A stretch of DNA of 64,000 nt from Croceibacterium mercuriale. GTDB lineage: Bacteria; Pseudomonadota; Alphaproteobacteria; Sphingomonadales; Sphingomonadaceae. Shown here piece by piece: positions 9,163 through 16,981 of the stretch (the first letter of the stretch is position 1; every line of letters begins with the position of its first letter). A program made the translations under genes and the position numbers. The stretch is from positions 565,501 through 629,500 of the forward strand of contig NZ_JTDN01000001.1 of assembly GCF_000802385.1 (NCBI RefSeq), written 5' to 3'. The notes under the pieces were generated by a model that saw only the letters and a list, made by a program, of their open reading frames with translations, was not told the origin of the DNA and made no database searches.

Positions 9163-10047
9163 ATGCCGCATGGCTGGCTGATCCTCGACAAGCCGCGTGG
9201 GCTCGGCTCCACCCCGGCGGTGGGTGCGGTGAAGCGCGTGCTGCGCGCCGCCGGGTACGGCAAGGTGAAGGTGGGCCATGGCGGCACGCTGGACCCGCTG
9301 GCCGAAGGTGTGCTGCCGATCGCGCTCGGCGAGGCGACCAAGCTGGCCGGGCGGATGCTGGATGCCAGCAAGACCTACGCCTTCACCGTCACCTTCGGCG
9401 AGCAGACGAGCACGCTCGATACCGAGGGAGAGGTGGTCGCCAGCAGCGATCATCGCCCGTCCGCGGCAGAGGTCCAGGCCATGTTGCCGCGCTTCACCGG
9501 GCCGATCGAACAGGTGCCGCCGGCCTACTCGGCGCTGAAGGTGGATGGCCGCCGCGCCTACGATCTGGCGCGTGCCGGCGAGGAGGTCGTGCTGGCGACG
9601 CGCAGCGTGACCATCCACGCGCTCGACCTGCTGGAAAGCGGTCCCGATCACGCCACCTTGCTGGCAAATGTCAGCAAGGGGACCTACATCCGCAGCCTGG
9701 CGCGCGACATCGCGCACGCGCTGGATACGGTGGGGCATGTGACCTTCCTGCGCCGCACCCAGGCCGGCCCGTTCGTGCAGGATCAGGCGATTTCGCTGGA
9801 CATGCTGGAAGAAATCGGGAATGGTGCCCCGCTTGAAGACCACCTCCTGCCGCTGGAGGCGGGGCTGGACGGTATCCCGGCCCTGAACCTCACACCGGAA
9901 GACGCGCAGGCGGTCCGCCAGGGCCGGGTCTTGTCCGGGCAGCCCCAAGCAGACGGGCTCCATCTTGCGACGCTGGCCGGTGTACCGGTCGCGTTGATGG
10001 AGAGCGCCGGCGGGACGATCACGGTCGTCCGGGGGTTCAATCTTTAA
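9163..10047 (+). CDS. truB: tRNA pseudouridine(55) synthase TruB
   Basis: 294 residues. The N-terminus HGWLILDKPRGLGST and the catalytic motif GHGGTLDPLAEGVLPI (nucleophile Asp44) identify TruB, which makes pseudouridine 55 in the tRNA T-loop. Further family motifs are QVPPAYSALKVDGRRAYDLAR and SKGTYIRSLARDIA. The C-terminal segment (ALNLTPEDAQAVRQGRVL to VRGFNL) is the truncated PUA-like region usual in this class. The start ATG 9163 follows the protease stop by 2 bases, and rpsO begins 21 bases downstream, matching the conserved rbfA-truB-rpsO-pnp order. Confidence 0.96.
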   Translation: MPHGWLILDKPRGLGSTPAVGAVKRVLRAAGYGKVKVGHGGTLDPLAEGVLPIALGEATKLAGRMLDASKTYAFTVTFGEQTSTLDTEGEVVASSDHRPSAAEVQAMLPRFTGPIEQVPPAYSALKVDGRRAYDLARAGEEVVLATRSVTIHALDLLESGPDHATLLANVSKGTYIRSLARDIAHALDTVGHVTFLRRTQAGPFVQDQAISLDMLEEIGNGAPLEDHLLPLEAGLDGIPALNLTPEDAQAVRQGRVLSGQPQADGLHLATLAGVPVALMESAGGTITVVRGFNL

Positions 10048-10068
10048 CGATACCGCGGAGCAAACAGA

Positions 10069-10338
10069 ATGTCGGTTACCCCCGAGAAGAAGCAGGAAGT
10101 CATCACGGACAACGCCCGTCAGCAGGGCGACACCGGGTCCCCCGAAGTGCAGGTCGCAATCCTGACCACGCGGATCCGCAACCTGACCGAGCACTTCAAG
10201 GACCACCACAAGGACAACCATTCCCGCCGCGGCCTGCTAACCATGGTCAACAAGCGCCGCAGCCTGCTCGCCTATCTGAAGAAGAAGGATGTCGAGCGGT
10301 ATAACGGGCTGATCCAGAAGCTGGGCCTGCGCAAGTAA
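10069..10338 (+). CDS. rpsO: 30S ribosomal protein S15
   Basis: 89 residues, the normal length for S15. The signature [28 protein letters not shown] and the C-terminal [22 protein letters not shown] are intact. S15 is a primary binder of the central 16S rRNA domain. Shine-Dalgarno GGAG lies about 10 bases upstream of ATG 10069. A strong hairpin terminator follows the stop, so pnp is separated by a leader region rather than being simply continuous. Confidence 0.98.
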   Translation: MSVTPEKKQEVITDNARQQGDTGSPEVQVAILTTRIRNLTEHFKDHHKDNHSRRGLLTMVNKRRSLLAYLKKKDVERYNGLIQKLGLRK

Positions 10339-10349
10339 GCAATTTCGGG

Positions 10350-10376
10350 AAGGGCGGCCGATCGGCCGCCCTTTTC
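10350..10376 (+). terminator. Rho-independent terminator after rpsO
   Basis: The perfect palindrome GGGCGGCCGATCGGCCGCCC (10352-10371) is flanked by AA on the left and TTTTC on the right. It begins 12 bases after the rpsO stop. This is a classic intrinsic terminator; read-through could still feed pnp, as in the E. coli rpsO-pnp arrangement. Confidence 0.85.
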
Positions 10377-10453
10377 GCATGGATGCAATGAAGCCCGTGC
10401 AACGATGCCGGGCCTGCAGACAAGACCATAGACCAGCGCAATCCGGCGCTGTT

Positions 10454-10489
10454 GGTCCGGAGCCAAAGATCAAGGCTCCACACCGGACC
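10454..10489 (+). promoter_or_regulatory. pnp leader stem-loop
   Basis: In the 215-base gap between rpsO and pnp, GGTCC (10454-10458) and GGAGCC (10459-10464) pair with GGCTCC (10474-10479) and GGACC (10485-10489). This gives an 11-bp two-part stem with a 9-base loop and a 5-base one-sided bulge. A second possible stem CCGGG/CCCGG (10488-10505) is partly exclusive with it. In E. coli a long leader stem of pnp is cut by RNase III and then degraded by PNPase, giving autoregulation. A similar role here is inferred from position and structure only. Confidence 0.45.
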
Positions 10490-10553
10490 GGGACGGCATA
10501 CCCGGCAGCAAACCCCGCCTGTGCAATAGGGCCGGCGGGTACGAGGAACACAC

Positions 10554-12923
10554 ATGTTCGACACCAAGACCGTATCGCTGGAGTGGGGCGGCAAGACCCT
10601 CACCCTCGAAACCGGGCGCATTGCGCGCCAGGCTGATGGCGCCGTTCTGGCGACCTATGGCGAGACCGTGGTGCTGTGCGCCGTCACCGCCGCACGCACC
10701 GTGAAGGAAGGGCAGGATTTCTTCCCCCTGACCGTCCACTACCAGGAGAAGTTCTCCGCCGCCGGCCGCATTCCGGGCGGCTTCTTCAAGCGGGAGCGTG
10801 GCGCGACCGAGAAGGAAACGCTGACCAGCCGCCTGATCGACCGTCCGATCCGCCCGCTGTTCCCCGAAGGGTTCTACAACGAGATCAACGTGATCGCGCA
10901 GGTCCTATCCTATGATGGCGAGACCGAGGCCGATGTCGTGGCGATGATCGCCGCGTCGGCTGCGCTGACCATTTCCGGCGTGCCCTTCATGGGCCCGATC
11001 GGCGCCGCGCGCGTCGGCTTCAAGGACGGCGAATACACGCTGAACCCGAAGCAGGACGCGGCGCTGGCTGACGGCCGGCTGGACCTGATCGTCGCCGCCA
11101 CGCACGAAGCGGTGATGATGGTCGAGTCCGAAGCCAAGGAACTGACCGAAGAAGAGATGCTGGGCGGCATCCTGTTCGCGCACGAAGAGTGCCGCAAGGT
11201 CATCGACGCGATCATCGACCTGGCCGAGCAGGCCGCCAAGGAGCCTTGGGAGCTGACCCCGGTGGAGGACAAGTCCGCCACCCTGAAGGAGCTCGACAAG
11301 CTGATCGGCAAGGATCTGGCCAAGGCTTACGCCCTGACCAACAAGCAGGAGCGCCAGAACGCCATCAACGTGGCGCGTGCCAAGGCCCGCACCCACTTCG
11401 AGAGCATCGAGGGCGCGAACCCGGCCGAGTATCTGGGCAAGCTGAAGCTGGTCAAGAAGCTGGAAAGCGATATCGTGCGCAAGGCCATCCTGAAGGACGG
11501 CAAGCGGATCGACGGTCGCACGGTCGACCAGGTCCGCCCGATCGAGGCGATGGTCGGCTTCCTGCCGCGTACGCACGGTTCCAGCCTGTTCACCCGTGGC
11601 GAGACGCAGGCGATCTGCACCACCACGCTGGGCACCAAGGACGCCGAGCAGATGATCGACGGGCTGGAAGGCCTGTCGTACCAGTCCTTCATGCTGCACT
11701 ACAACTTCCCGCCCTACTCGGTGGGTGAGGTCGGCCGGTTCGGCGCGCCGGGCCGCCGCGAGGTTGGCCATGGCAAGCTGGCATGGCGGGCGCTGCACCC
11801 GGTGCTGCCGGCCAAGGAAGACTTCCCCTACACGATCCGCGTCCTGTCCGACATCACCGAGTCCAACGGTTCGTCCAGCATGGCGACGGTGTGCGGTGGC
11901 TGTCTGTCCATGATGGATGCCGGCGTCCCGATCACGCGGCCGGTCTCCGGCATCGCGATGGGCCTGATCCTGGAAGGCAAGGACTTCGCCGTCCTGTCCG
12001 ACATCTTGGGTGACGAGGATCACCTGGGCGACATGGACTTCAAGGTCGCTGGTACGGAAGCGGGCATCACCAGCCTGCAGATGGACATCAAGATCGCCGG
12101 CATCACGCAGGAGATCATGACCAAGGCGCTGGAGCAGGCGAAGGCCGGCCGGGCGCACATCCTGGGCGAGATGACCAAGGCGCTGGGCACCGCCCGCACC
12201 GAACTGTCCGCCCATGCCCCGCGCATCGAGACGATGCAGATCGACAAGTCGAAGATCCGTGACGTCATCGGCACCGGCGGCAAGGTGATCCGCGAGATCG
12301 TGGCCGAGACCGGCGCCAAGGTCGACATCGACGACGAAGGCGTGATCAAGATTTCCTCTTCCGACATCGCCCAGATCGAGGCGGCCAAGAAGTGGATTTC
12401 CGGCATCGTGGAAGAGGCCGAAGTCGGCGCGATCTACACCGGCAAGGTCGTTAACATCGTCGATTTCGGCGCGTTCGTGAACTTCATGGGCGGCAAGGAC
12501 GGTCTGGTCCATGTGTCCGAGATGAAGAACGAGCGGGTCGAGAAGCCGACCGACGTCGTCACCGAAGGCCAGGAAGTGAAGGTCAAGGTGCTGGAAATCG
12601 ACAGCCGCGGCAAGGTCCGCCTGTCGATGCGCGTCGTCGACCAGGAAACCGGCGAACCGCTGGAAGACACCCGTCCGCCACGTGAAGCGCGCGAGCCGCG
12701 CAGTGGTGACCGTGGTGGCGATCGCGGCGGTGATCGTGGTGGTGACCGCGGCGGCGACCGTGGCGCACGCGGTGGCGACCGTCGGGGTCCCCGCAGCGGC
12801 GGGGGCGACCGCAATCGCGGTCCGCGCCCGGAAGGTCGCGGCCGTAGCGAAGACGGCGGCAATGGCGGCAACAATGGTGGCGGTGACCCCGACCACCTGC
12901 CTGCCTTCCTGCGCGAGGATTGA
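10554..12923 (+). CDS. pnp: polyribonucleotide nucleotidyltransferase (PNPase)
   Basis: 789 residues. Two RNase PH domains (about 10-230 and 310-545, with [13 protein letters not shown] and [15 protein letters not shown]) flank the helical linker. A KH domain (about 555-615, [21 protein letters not shown]) and an S1 domain (about 620-690, [26 protein letters not shown]) follow. It degrades RNA phosphorolytically 3' to 5' and can add tails; it is part of the alphaproteobacterial degradosome with RNase E. The C-terminal tail of about 80 residues is unusual: five perfect GDRG repeats and further Arg/Gly/Asp, ending in [10 protein letters not shown]. Start ATG 10554 with GAGGAA upstream. Confidence 0.97.
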   Translation: MFDTKTVSLEWGGKTLTLETGRIARQADGAVLATYGETVVLCAVTAARTVKEGQDFFPLTVHYQEKFSAAGRIPGGFFKRERGATEKETLTSRLIDRPIRPLFPEGFYNEINVIAQVLSYDGETEADVVAMIAASAALTISGVPFMGPIGAARVGFKDGEYTLNPKQDAALADGRLDLIVAATHEAVMMVESEAKELTEEEMLGGILFAHEECRKVIDAIIDLAEQAAKEPWELTPVEDKSATLKELDKLIGKDLAKAYALTNKQERQNAINVARAKARTHFESIEGANPAEYLGKLKLVKKLESDIVRKAILKDGKRIDGRTVDQVRPIEAMVGFLPRTHGSSLFTRGETQAICTTTLGTKDAEQMIDGLEGLSYQSFMLHYNFPPYSVGEVGRFGAPGRREVGHGKLAWRALHPVLPAKEDFPYTIRVLSDITESNGSSSMATVCGGCLSMMDAGVPITRPVSGIAMGLILEGKDFAVLSDILGDEDHLGDMDFKVAGTEAGITSLQMDIKIAGITQEIMTKALEQAKAGRAHILGEMTKALGTARTELSAHAPRIETMQIDKSKIRDVIGTGGKVIREIVAETGAKVDIDDEGVIKISSSDIAQIEAAKKWISGIVEEAEVGAIYTGKVVNIVDFGAFVNFMGGKDGLVHVSEMKNERVEKPTDVVTEGQEVKVKVLEIDSRGKVRLSMRVVDQETGEPLEDTRPPREAREPRSGDRGGDRGGDRGGDRGGDRGARGGDRRGPRSGGGDRNRGPRPEGRGRSEDGGNGGNNGGGDPDHLPAFLRED
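12705..12764 (+). repeat. five 12-bp repeats coding GDRG in the PNPase tail
   Basis: Five consecutive in-frame 12-bp units each code Gly-Asp-Arg-Gly. Third bases vary (GGT/GGC, GAC/GAT, CGT/CGC), so the protein repeat is perfect but the DNA repeat is degenerate. A looser R/G/D-rich stretch continues to about 12850. RGG-like tails commonly bind RNA or promote condensates; that role is inferred here. Confidence 0.85.
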
Positions 12924-12960
12924 TCGCATCTAGCTGATTTCCCGCTTCGGGACATCAACG

Positions 12961-12999
12961 GGGCCGCGGCCGGACATTTCGTCTGGCTGCGGCCCTTTG
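12961..12999 (+). terminator. intrinsic terminator after pnp
   Basis: A 15-bp imperfect stem (12961-12975 with 12981-12995) is closed by a 5-base ATTTC loop, with only G-U type irregularities, and is followed by TTTGCGTTTC. It lies 37 bases after the pnp stop. The rest of the 206-base gap before the next gene shows no recognisable element. Confidence 0.75.
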
Positions 13000-13129
13000 C
13001 GTTTCTTCGCGGCTGCGCCATGATCGCCATGGCAACGATCCGGTCTTTACCGTCTGTTTACCAGCTGTGTTCATCAGGTGGAGCGACGGGGCCGGATGAT
13101 GCCTGATCTGGTGAGCGGGGCTGCGGCGG

Positions 13130-13396
13130 ATGGACGGCGATCGACAGGACAGCGGCGGTGCGGCGCGCACCGCCATCCTGCAGCACCTGCGCCGTGACTG
13201 GCCCGACAGCGTCGACCTGAGCGCGCGGACGCTGGGTAACGGTATCACGACGGACGACTTCCTGGCGGCGGCGGTTGCGCTGCAGGATGACGGGCTGATC
13301 ATGTACGAGGCGCTGCTGGTGGGCACCGGCCCTGCGCCGCTGCTGATGGCGGCCGTACTGACGCGCAAGGGGCAGGAAGCCGCCGCGGACGACTGA
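13130..13396 (+). CDS. small protein of unknown function
   Basis: 88 residues, not recognised as a named family. The composition is that of a real soluble protein: a helical start ([20 protein letters not shown]), then [23 protein letters not shown], and a C-terminal [16 protein letters not shown]. The pattern helix, [22 protein letters not shown], short beta hairpin, LTRKGQE resembles a winged helix-turn-helix, where LTxKGxE often ends the wing. A small DNA-binding role is possible but speculative. It lies alone between the pnp terminator and queH, 35 bases upstream of the latter. Confidence 0.6.
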   Translation: MDGDRQDSGGAARTAILQHLRRDWPDSVDLSARTLGNGITTDDFLAAAVALQDDGLIMYEALLVGTGPAPLLMAAVLTRKGQEAAADD

Positions 13397-13431
13397 GGCA
13401 CAGCCTCTCGCATCGGCCGCCCACATCCTGT

Positions 13432-14127
13432 ATGGGCGCGCGCATGACCGATCAGCCTGTCACGACCCCGATCGACCGCCCCGTCCTGATCCCGCCAGAG
13501 GCGCAGGGCAGGGTTCTGCTGCATTCCTGCTGCGCCCCATGCTCGGGCGAGGTGATGGAGGCGATGACCGCGAGCGGCATCGATTATGCGATCTTCTTCT
13601 ACAACCCGAACATCCACCCCAAGGAAGAGTACATCCTCCGCAAGGAGGAGAATATCCGCTTCGCCGAGAAGCATGGGATCCCGTTCATCGACGCCGATTA
13701 CGACACGGCCAACTGGTTCAAGCGGGCGCGGGGCATGGAGATGGAGCCGGAGCGCGGCGCACGCTGCACGATGTGCTTCGACATGCGCTTCGAACGCACG
13801 GCCTTGTATGCGCACGAGAACGGCTTCCCCGTGATCACGTCGTCGCTCGGCATCTCGCGCTGGAAGAACATGACGCAGATCAACGGCTGCGGCGAACGCG
13901 CAGCGGCCCATTATCCCGGCATCACCTACTGGACGTTCAACTGGCGCAAGGGCGGCGGTGCCGCCCGCATGATCGAGATCAGCAAGCGCGAGCAGTTCTA
14001 CCAGCAGGAATATTGTGGCTGTGTCTATTCACTGCGGGACACGAACGCGCACCGGGTGAGCCAGGGTCGCGAGGAGATCCGCATGGGCGAAATGTTCTAC
14101 GGCGTGGAAGGACCGGGCGAAGGCTGA
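13432..14127 (+). CDS. queH: epoxyqueuosine reductase QueH
   Basis: 231 residues. The hallmark cysteines are present: vicinal [12 protein letters not shown] near the N-terminus, [14 protein letters not shown] in the middle, and [14 protein letters not shown] near the C-terminus. QueH binds an Fe-S cluster plus a second metal and reduces epoxyqueuosine to queuosine at tRNA position 34, replacing the unrelated cobalamin-dependent QueG. The start could be ATG 13432 or ATG 13444 (MTDQPVTTP); neither has a strong Shine-Dalgarno sequence. It is convergent with the Mrp operon and no other queuosine gene is visible. Confidence 0.92.
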   Translation: MGARMTDQPVTTPIDRPVLIPPEAQGRVLLHSCCAPCSGEVMEAMTASGIDYAIFFYNPNIHPKEEYILRKEENIRFAEKHGIPFIDADYDTANWFKRARGMEMEPERGARCTMCFDMRFERTALYAHENGFPVITSSLGISRWKNMTQINGCGERAAAHYPGITYWTFNWRKGGGAARMIEISKREQFYQQEYCGCVYSLRDTNAHRVSQGREEIRMGEMFYGVEGPGEG

Positions 14128-14169
14128 CGACGCCGAAGCCCTCGCGCCTGCAGCGCCCGTCGCCCTTTG

Positions 14170-14532
14170 TCAGGGCAGGTCGATGCCGGTGCCCTGTTCT
14201 GTAGCGTTGCGCGGACGGCCAAGCTCCTCGGCGAGCGGGTCGTCTTCCAGCCCTTCCAGCCTGGTGCCCGACAGGTAGCTGCCGCGCGCAAGCAGTTGCG
14301 CGCCGAGCGGCAGGGTCACGAGAAGGAACAGGATCGGCAGCCAGCCGGATCCGCTGCGATCCAGTTCGCCCGAAGCCATCACGCCCAGCAGCAGCAAGGT
14401 GGTGCCCAGCGTGCCAGCCTTGGTCGCGCTGTGCATGCGCTGCAGCGGATCGGGCAGGCGGATCACGCCGATTGCCGCGATCAGCAGGAAGGCCGCACCC
14501 AGGCCCTGCAATATCATGGCGAGCATGCTCAC
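14170..14532 (-). CDS. mrpG: Mrp antiporter subunit G
   Basis: 120 residues from GTG 14532, which overlaps the mrpF stop as GTGA; a slightly shorter start is ATG 14526. Three membrane helices are visible: ILQGLGAAFLLIAAIGVIRL, then TLGTTLLLLGVMASGEL and WLPILFLLVTLPLGAQLLA. The family motif GVIRLPDPLQRMHSATKAGTLG is intact. MrpG/MnhG/PhaG is a small subunit needed for assembly of the hetero-oligomeric Na+(K+)/H+ antiporter. It is the last gene of the mrpAB-C-D-E-F-G operon, with a hydrophilic C-terminal tail of about 25 residues. Confidence 0.9.
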   Translation of the reverse strand: MSMLAMILQGLGAAFLLIAAIGVIRLPDPLQRMHSATKAGTLGTTLLLLGVMASGELDRSGSGWLPILFLLVTLPLGAQLLARGSYLSGTRLEGLEDDPLAEELGRPRNATEQGTGIDLP

Positions 14533-14804
14533 GGTCCCTTCCGCTTGCGTTCCAGGAAGACTGCGAAGGCGGCCGTGGCAATGAAGTTGATCAGCGCGAC
14601 GCCCAGAGCGATGTCCAGGAAGGCACCGCGCCCGGTGCTCAGTGCCGTCAGCGCGGCGAAACCGACAGCCACCGCCGTCAGCATGTCCAGCGCCACGAAC
14701 CGGTCGGCGAAGCTGGGACCACGCACCATGCGCCAGCCCGCCAGGATCAGTGCGATCGCCAGCATGATGCCCAGGATCGCCTGAAAACTGTCTGGCCCCG
14801 TCAT
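14529..14804 (-). CDS. mrpF: Mrp antiporter subunit F
   Basis: 91 residues with three predicted helices (FQAILGIMLAIALILAGWRM, then RFVALDMLTAVAVGFAALTAL, then FLDIALGVALINFIATAAFA). The RGPSFADRFVALD motif is typical of MrpF/PhaF. It overlaps mrpE by 4 bases (ATGA) and mrpG by 4, which indicates tight translational coupling. Structural subunit of the multi-subunit cation/proton antiporter in the inner membrane. Confidence 0.92.
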   Translation of the reverse strand: MTGPDSFQAILGIMLAIALILAGWRMVRGPSFADRFVALDMLTAVAVGFAALTALSTGRGAFLDIALGVALINFIATAAFAVFLERKRKGP

Positions 14805-15136
14805 GCTTCGAGCTCCCTGATCCAGCGGACGAAGTGCCGCTTGAACCGCGCGGTCCAGGCTGCCGCATCAGCCGTATGCAGCACGTGAACATACAGCAGG
14901 TGGCGGTCGTCCGACACGTGCAGGCAGGTCGACCCGGGCGTCAGCGACGCGAAATACGCGGCTAGAGCGACAGCCCAGGGCTGCTCCAGCTCGACCGGGA
15001 CGACGATGATCGCAGGCGCGGTGTCGATGCGCGGTGAAAGGACGATGCGGGCCACGCCCAGCGAGGCGACGACGAGGTCCCACAGGAACACCGCCAGCAG
15101 CATCAGCGCGGCCCGAATGCGGCGCAGCAGCTTCAT
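14801..15136 (-). CDS. mrpE: Mrp antiporter subunit E
   Basis: 111 residues, start ATG 15136 (MKLLRRIRAALMLLAVFLWD), overlapping the mrpD stop. This is shorter than the roughly 160 residues of MnhE in Bacillus and close to the single-domain alphaproteobacterial form. One or two N-terminal helices are followed by the conserved AYFASLTPGSTCLHVSDDRH segment and a C-terminal amphipathic helix. MrpE is required for full antiport activity in well-studied systems. Confidence 0.88.
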   Translation of the reverse strand: MKLLRRIRAALMLLAVFLWDLVVASLGVARIVLSPRIDTAPAIIVVPVELEQPWAVALAAYFASLTPGSTCLHVSDDRHLLYVHVLHTADAAAWTARFKRHFVRWIRELEA

Positions 15137-16608
15137 CCGAGATCCCCCAGCGCCTTGGCCGACAGCTGCGCCACGGTCCACAACCAGCCAGGTGCCAGGC
15201 CGATCGCCACCGTCGCGGCCGACAGCATCGCCATCGCGAGCAGTGCGCTGCCCGGCAGGCGCCGCTGGGTCCGGCCGCTGCGCGGATCCTTCCAGCAGGC
15301 GTCGGACCAGAACAGCGCCATGGACACGATCGTCATCAACCCGGCGAGCAGCCCGACCGCGCCGAGCCAGGCCATGCCGGCATCGAAGCTTTCACGGATC
15401 ACGATCAGCTTGGCGAAGAAGCCTGACAGCGGAGGAATGCCGGCCAGGGACAGCACCGGGACCGCGAACAGCACGGCAAACAACGGCTCCTGCCGCACCA
15501 TGCCACCTGTGCGGGTCAGGTCCCAGCTGCCGCTGGCCCGACGGATCAGCCCTGCGCCCAGGAACAGGTTGGCCTGCACGATGATCGAATGGACCATGTA
15601 GAAGATCGCAGCAGCCAGTCCCTCACGCGTCGATAGCGCCAGCGCGGCCATCATGTAGCCGACCTGCGCGATCACATGGTAGGCCAGCAGCCGGCGCATG
15701 TCGGTCTGCGCCAGCGCCCCGGCGGCGCAAACCACCATGGTCGCCCCAGCGATCAGGCCAAGTGCCGGCACCAGCTGTGCGGCGGCAACACCGCCGGAGC
15801 CGACGCCGAACAGCCCGGCGAAGACCAGCAGCAGGGCATAGAAGCCCATCTTGGTCAGCAGCCCGGCGAACAGCGCCGCCACGGTGACCGGCGCGGTGTG
15901 GTACGATGCGGGGAGCCACAGGTGGAACGGGAACAGCCCGGCCTTCAGCGCGAAGCCGCCCAGCAGCAGCGCTGCCGCCACGGCAGAGCCGACGCTGGGT
16001 GACCCGGCGGCGAGGGCGGCCGCGGCCCGGGTGATGTCCAGCGTGCCGGTGATGCCGTAGATCATGCCGATGCCGAGCAGGATGAAGGTCGCCGCCAGCA
16101 TGCCGAACGCGGCATAGCGGATGGCCCCGTCGATCTGCGTCCGGCGCCGGTCCAGCGTCAGCAGCCCCAGGGCGGAGATCAGCGCCAGTTCGAACCAGAC
16201 ATACAGATTGAACAGGTCGTCCGTCAGGAAGGCACCGTTGACCGCGCCGATCATCGCCAGCATCAGCGCGTCGTAGCCCGCCCGGCGGCGGCGCGGCCCG
16301 ATATCGCTGAGCGCGTAGATGGCGCAGGCCAGCGCCACCAGCGCGGTCACCAGCACCAGCGCCGCACCCGGCAGGCTGGCGCTGAAGCCGATGCCGAACG
16401 GTTGCGGCCAACCGCCGAACACGCTGCCCACCAGCCGCGCGCCGCCGGCCGTCCGCCGGAACAGCGCCAGCGACAGCACCGCCAGCGTCACCAGCGCGAT
16501 CATGCCCACGCCGCGCGCCGCGGCGACACGTTCGCGCAGGAGAAGGGCCAGCACCGCGCCGACGAACGGCACCGCCACCGGCGTCAAGACCAGCAGGGCA
16601 TCAGACAT
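15133..16608 (-). CDS. mrpD: Mrp antiporter subunit D
   Basis: 491 residues, a complex-I NuoN/NuoM-like subunit with about 14 helices. Diagnostic segments are LYVWFELALISALGLLTLDR, the helix-breaking KAGLFPFHLWLPASYHTAPV (with the lysine of the proton path), AYHVIAQVGYMMAALAL, and GIPPLSGFFAKLIVI. It forms one of the two ion-translocating modules of the Mrp antiporter. It overlaps mrpC at its start by 8 bases and mrpE at its end by 4. Confidence 0.95.
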   Translation of the reverse strand: MSDALLVLTPVAVPFVGAVLALLLRERVAAARGVGMIALVTLAVLSLALFRRTAGGARLVGSVFGGWPQPFGIGFSASLPGAALVLVTALVALACAIYALSDIGPRRRRAGYDALMLAMIGAVNGAFLTDDLFNLYVWFELALISALGLLTLDRRRTQIDGAIRYAAFGMLAATFILLGIGMIYGITGTLDITRAAAALAAGSPSVGSAVAAALLLGGFALKAGLFPFHLWLPASYHTAPVTVAALFAGLLTKMGFYALLLVFAGLFGVGSGGVAAAQLVPALGLIAGATMVVCAAGALAQTDMRRLLAYHVIAQVGYMMAALALSTREGLAAAIFYMVHSIIVQANLFLGAGLIRRASGSWDLTRTGGMVRQEPLFAVLFAVPVLSLAGIPPLSGFFAKLIVIRESFDAGMAWLGAVGLLAGLMTIVSMALFWSDACWKDPRSGRTQRRLPGSALLAMAMLSAATVAIGLAPGWLWTVAQLSAKALGDLG

Positions 16609-16981
16609 TGGTCGGATCCCGCTCCTGAGGGGGACCGAGGGCTTCGGCGGAATCGACCTGCCGGGAATCGACCGTGTGCTCCGCCCGCCAGGCGCGCAGT
16701 ACCAGCACGGCCAGCACCACGGTGAGCGCGAAGCCGATGACGATTGCGGTCAGCACCAGCGCCTGCGCCAGCGGGTCTGCCGCGGTGCCGAGGGTCTGCT
16801 GGCCATCCGCGATGATCGGTGGCTGCTCGCTGCGGACATTTCCCACCAGCGACAGCAGCAGGTTGGCGCCCGTCGCCAGCAGCGAGAGGCCAAGCAGCAC
16901 CCGCACCAGATTGCGCGACAGGATCATGAACAGGGCACAGGCGACGATCGCCGCGCCGACGAATGCATACAGGGCCGTCAT
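16601..16981 (-). CDS. mrpC: Mrp antiporter subunit C
   Basis: 126 residues, a NuoK-like subunit with three helices (MTALYAFVGAAIVACALFM, then VLLGLSLLATGANLLLSLVG, then LVLTAIVIGFALTVVLAVLV). The conserved DPLAQALVLTAIVIGFAL signature of MnhC/NuoK proteins is present. Start ATG 16981 overlaps the mrpA stop by 3 bases. The C-terminal tail is hydrophilic. Confidence 0.93.
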   Translation of the reverse strand: MTALYAFVGAAIVACALFMILSRNLVRVLLGLSLLATGANLLLSLVGNVRSEQPPIIADGQQTLGTAADPLAQALVLTAIVIGFALTVVLAVLVLRAWRAEHTVDSRQVDSAEALGPPQERDPTNV

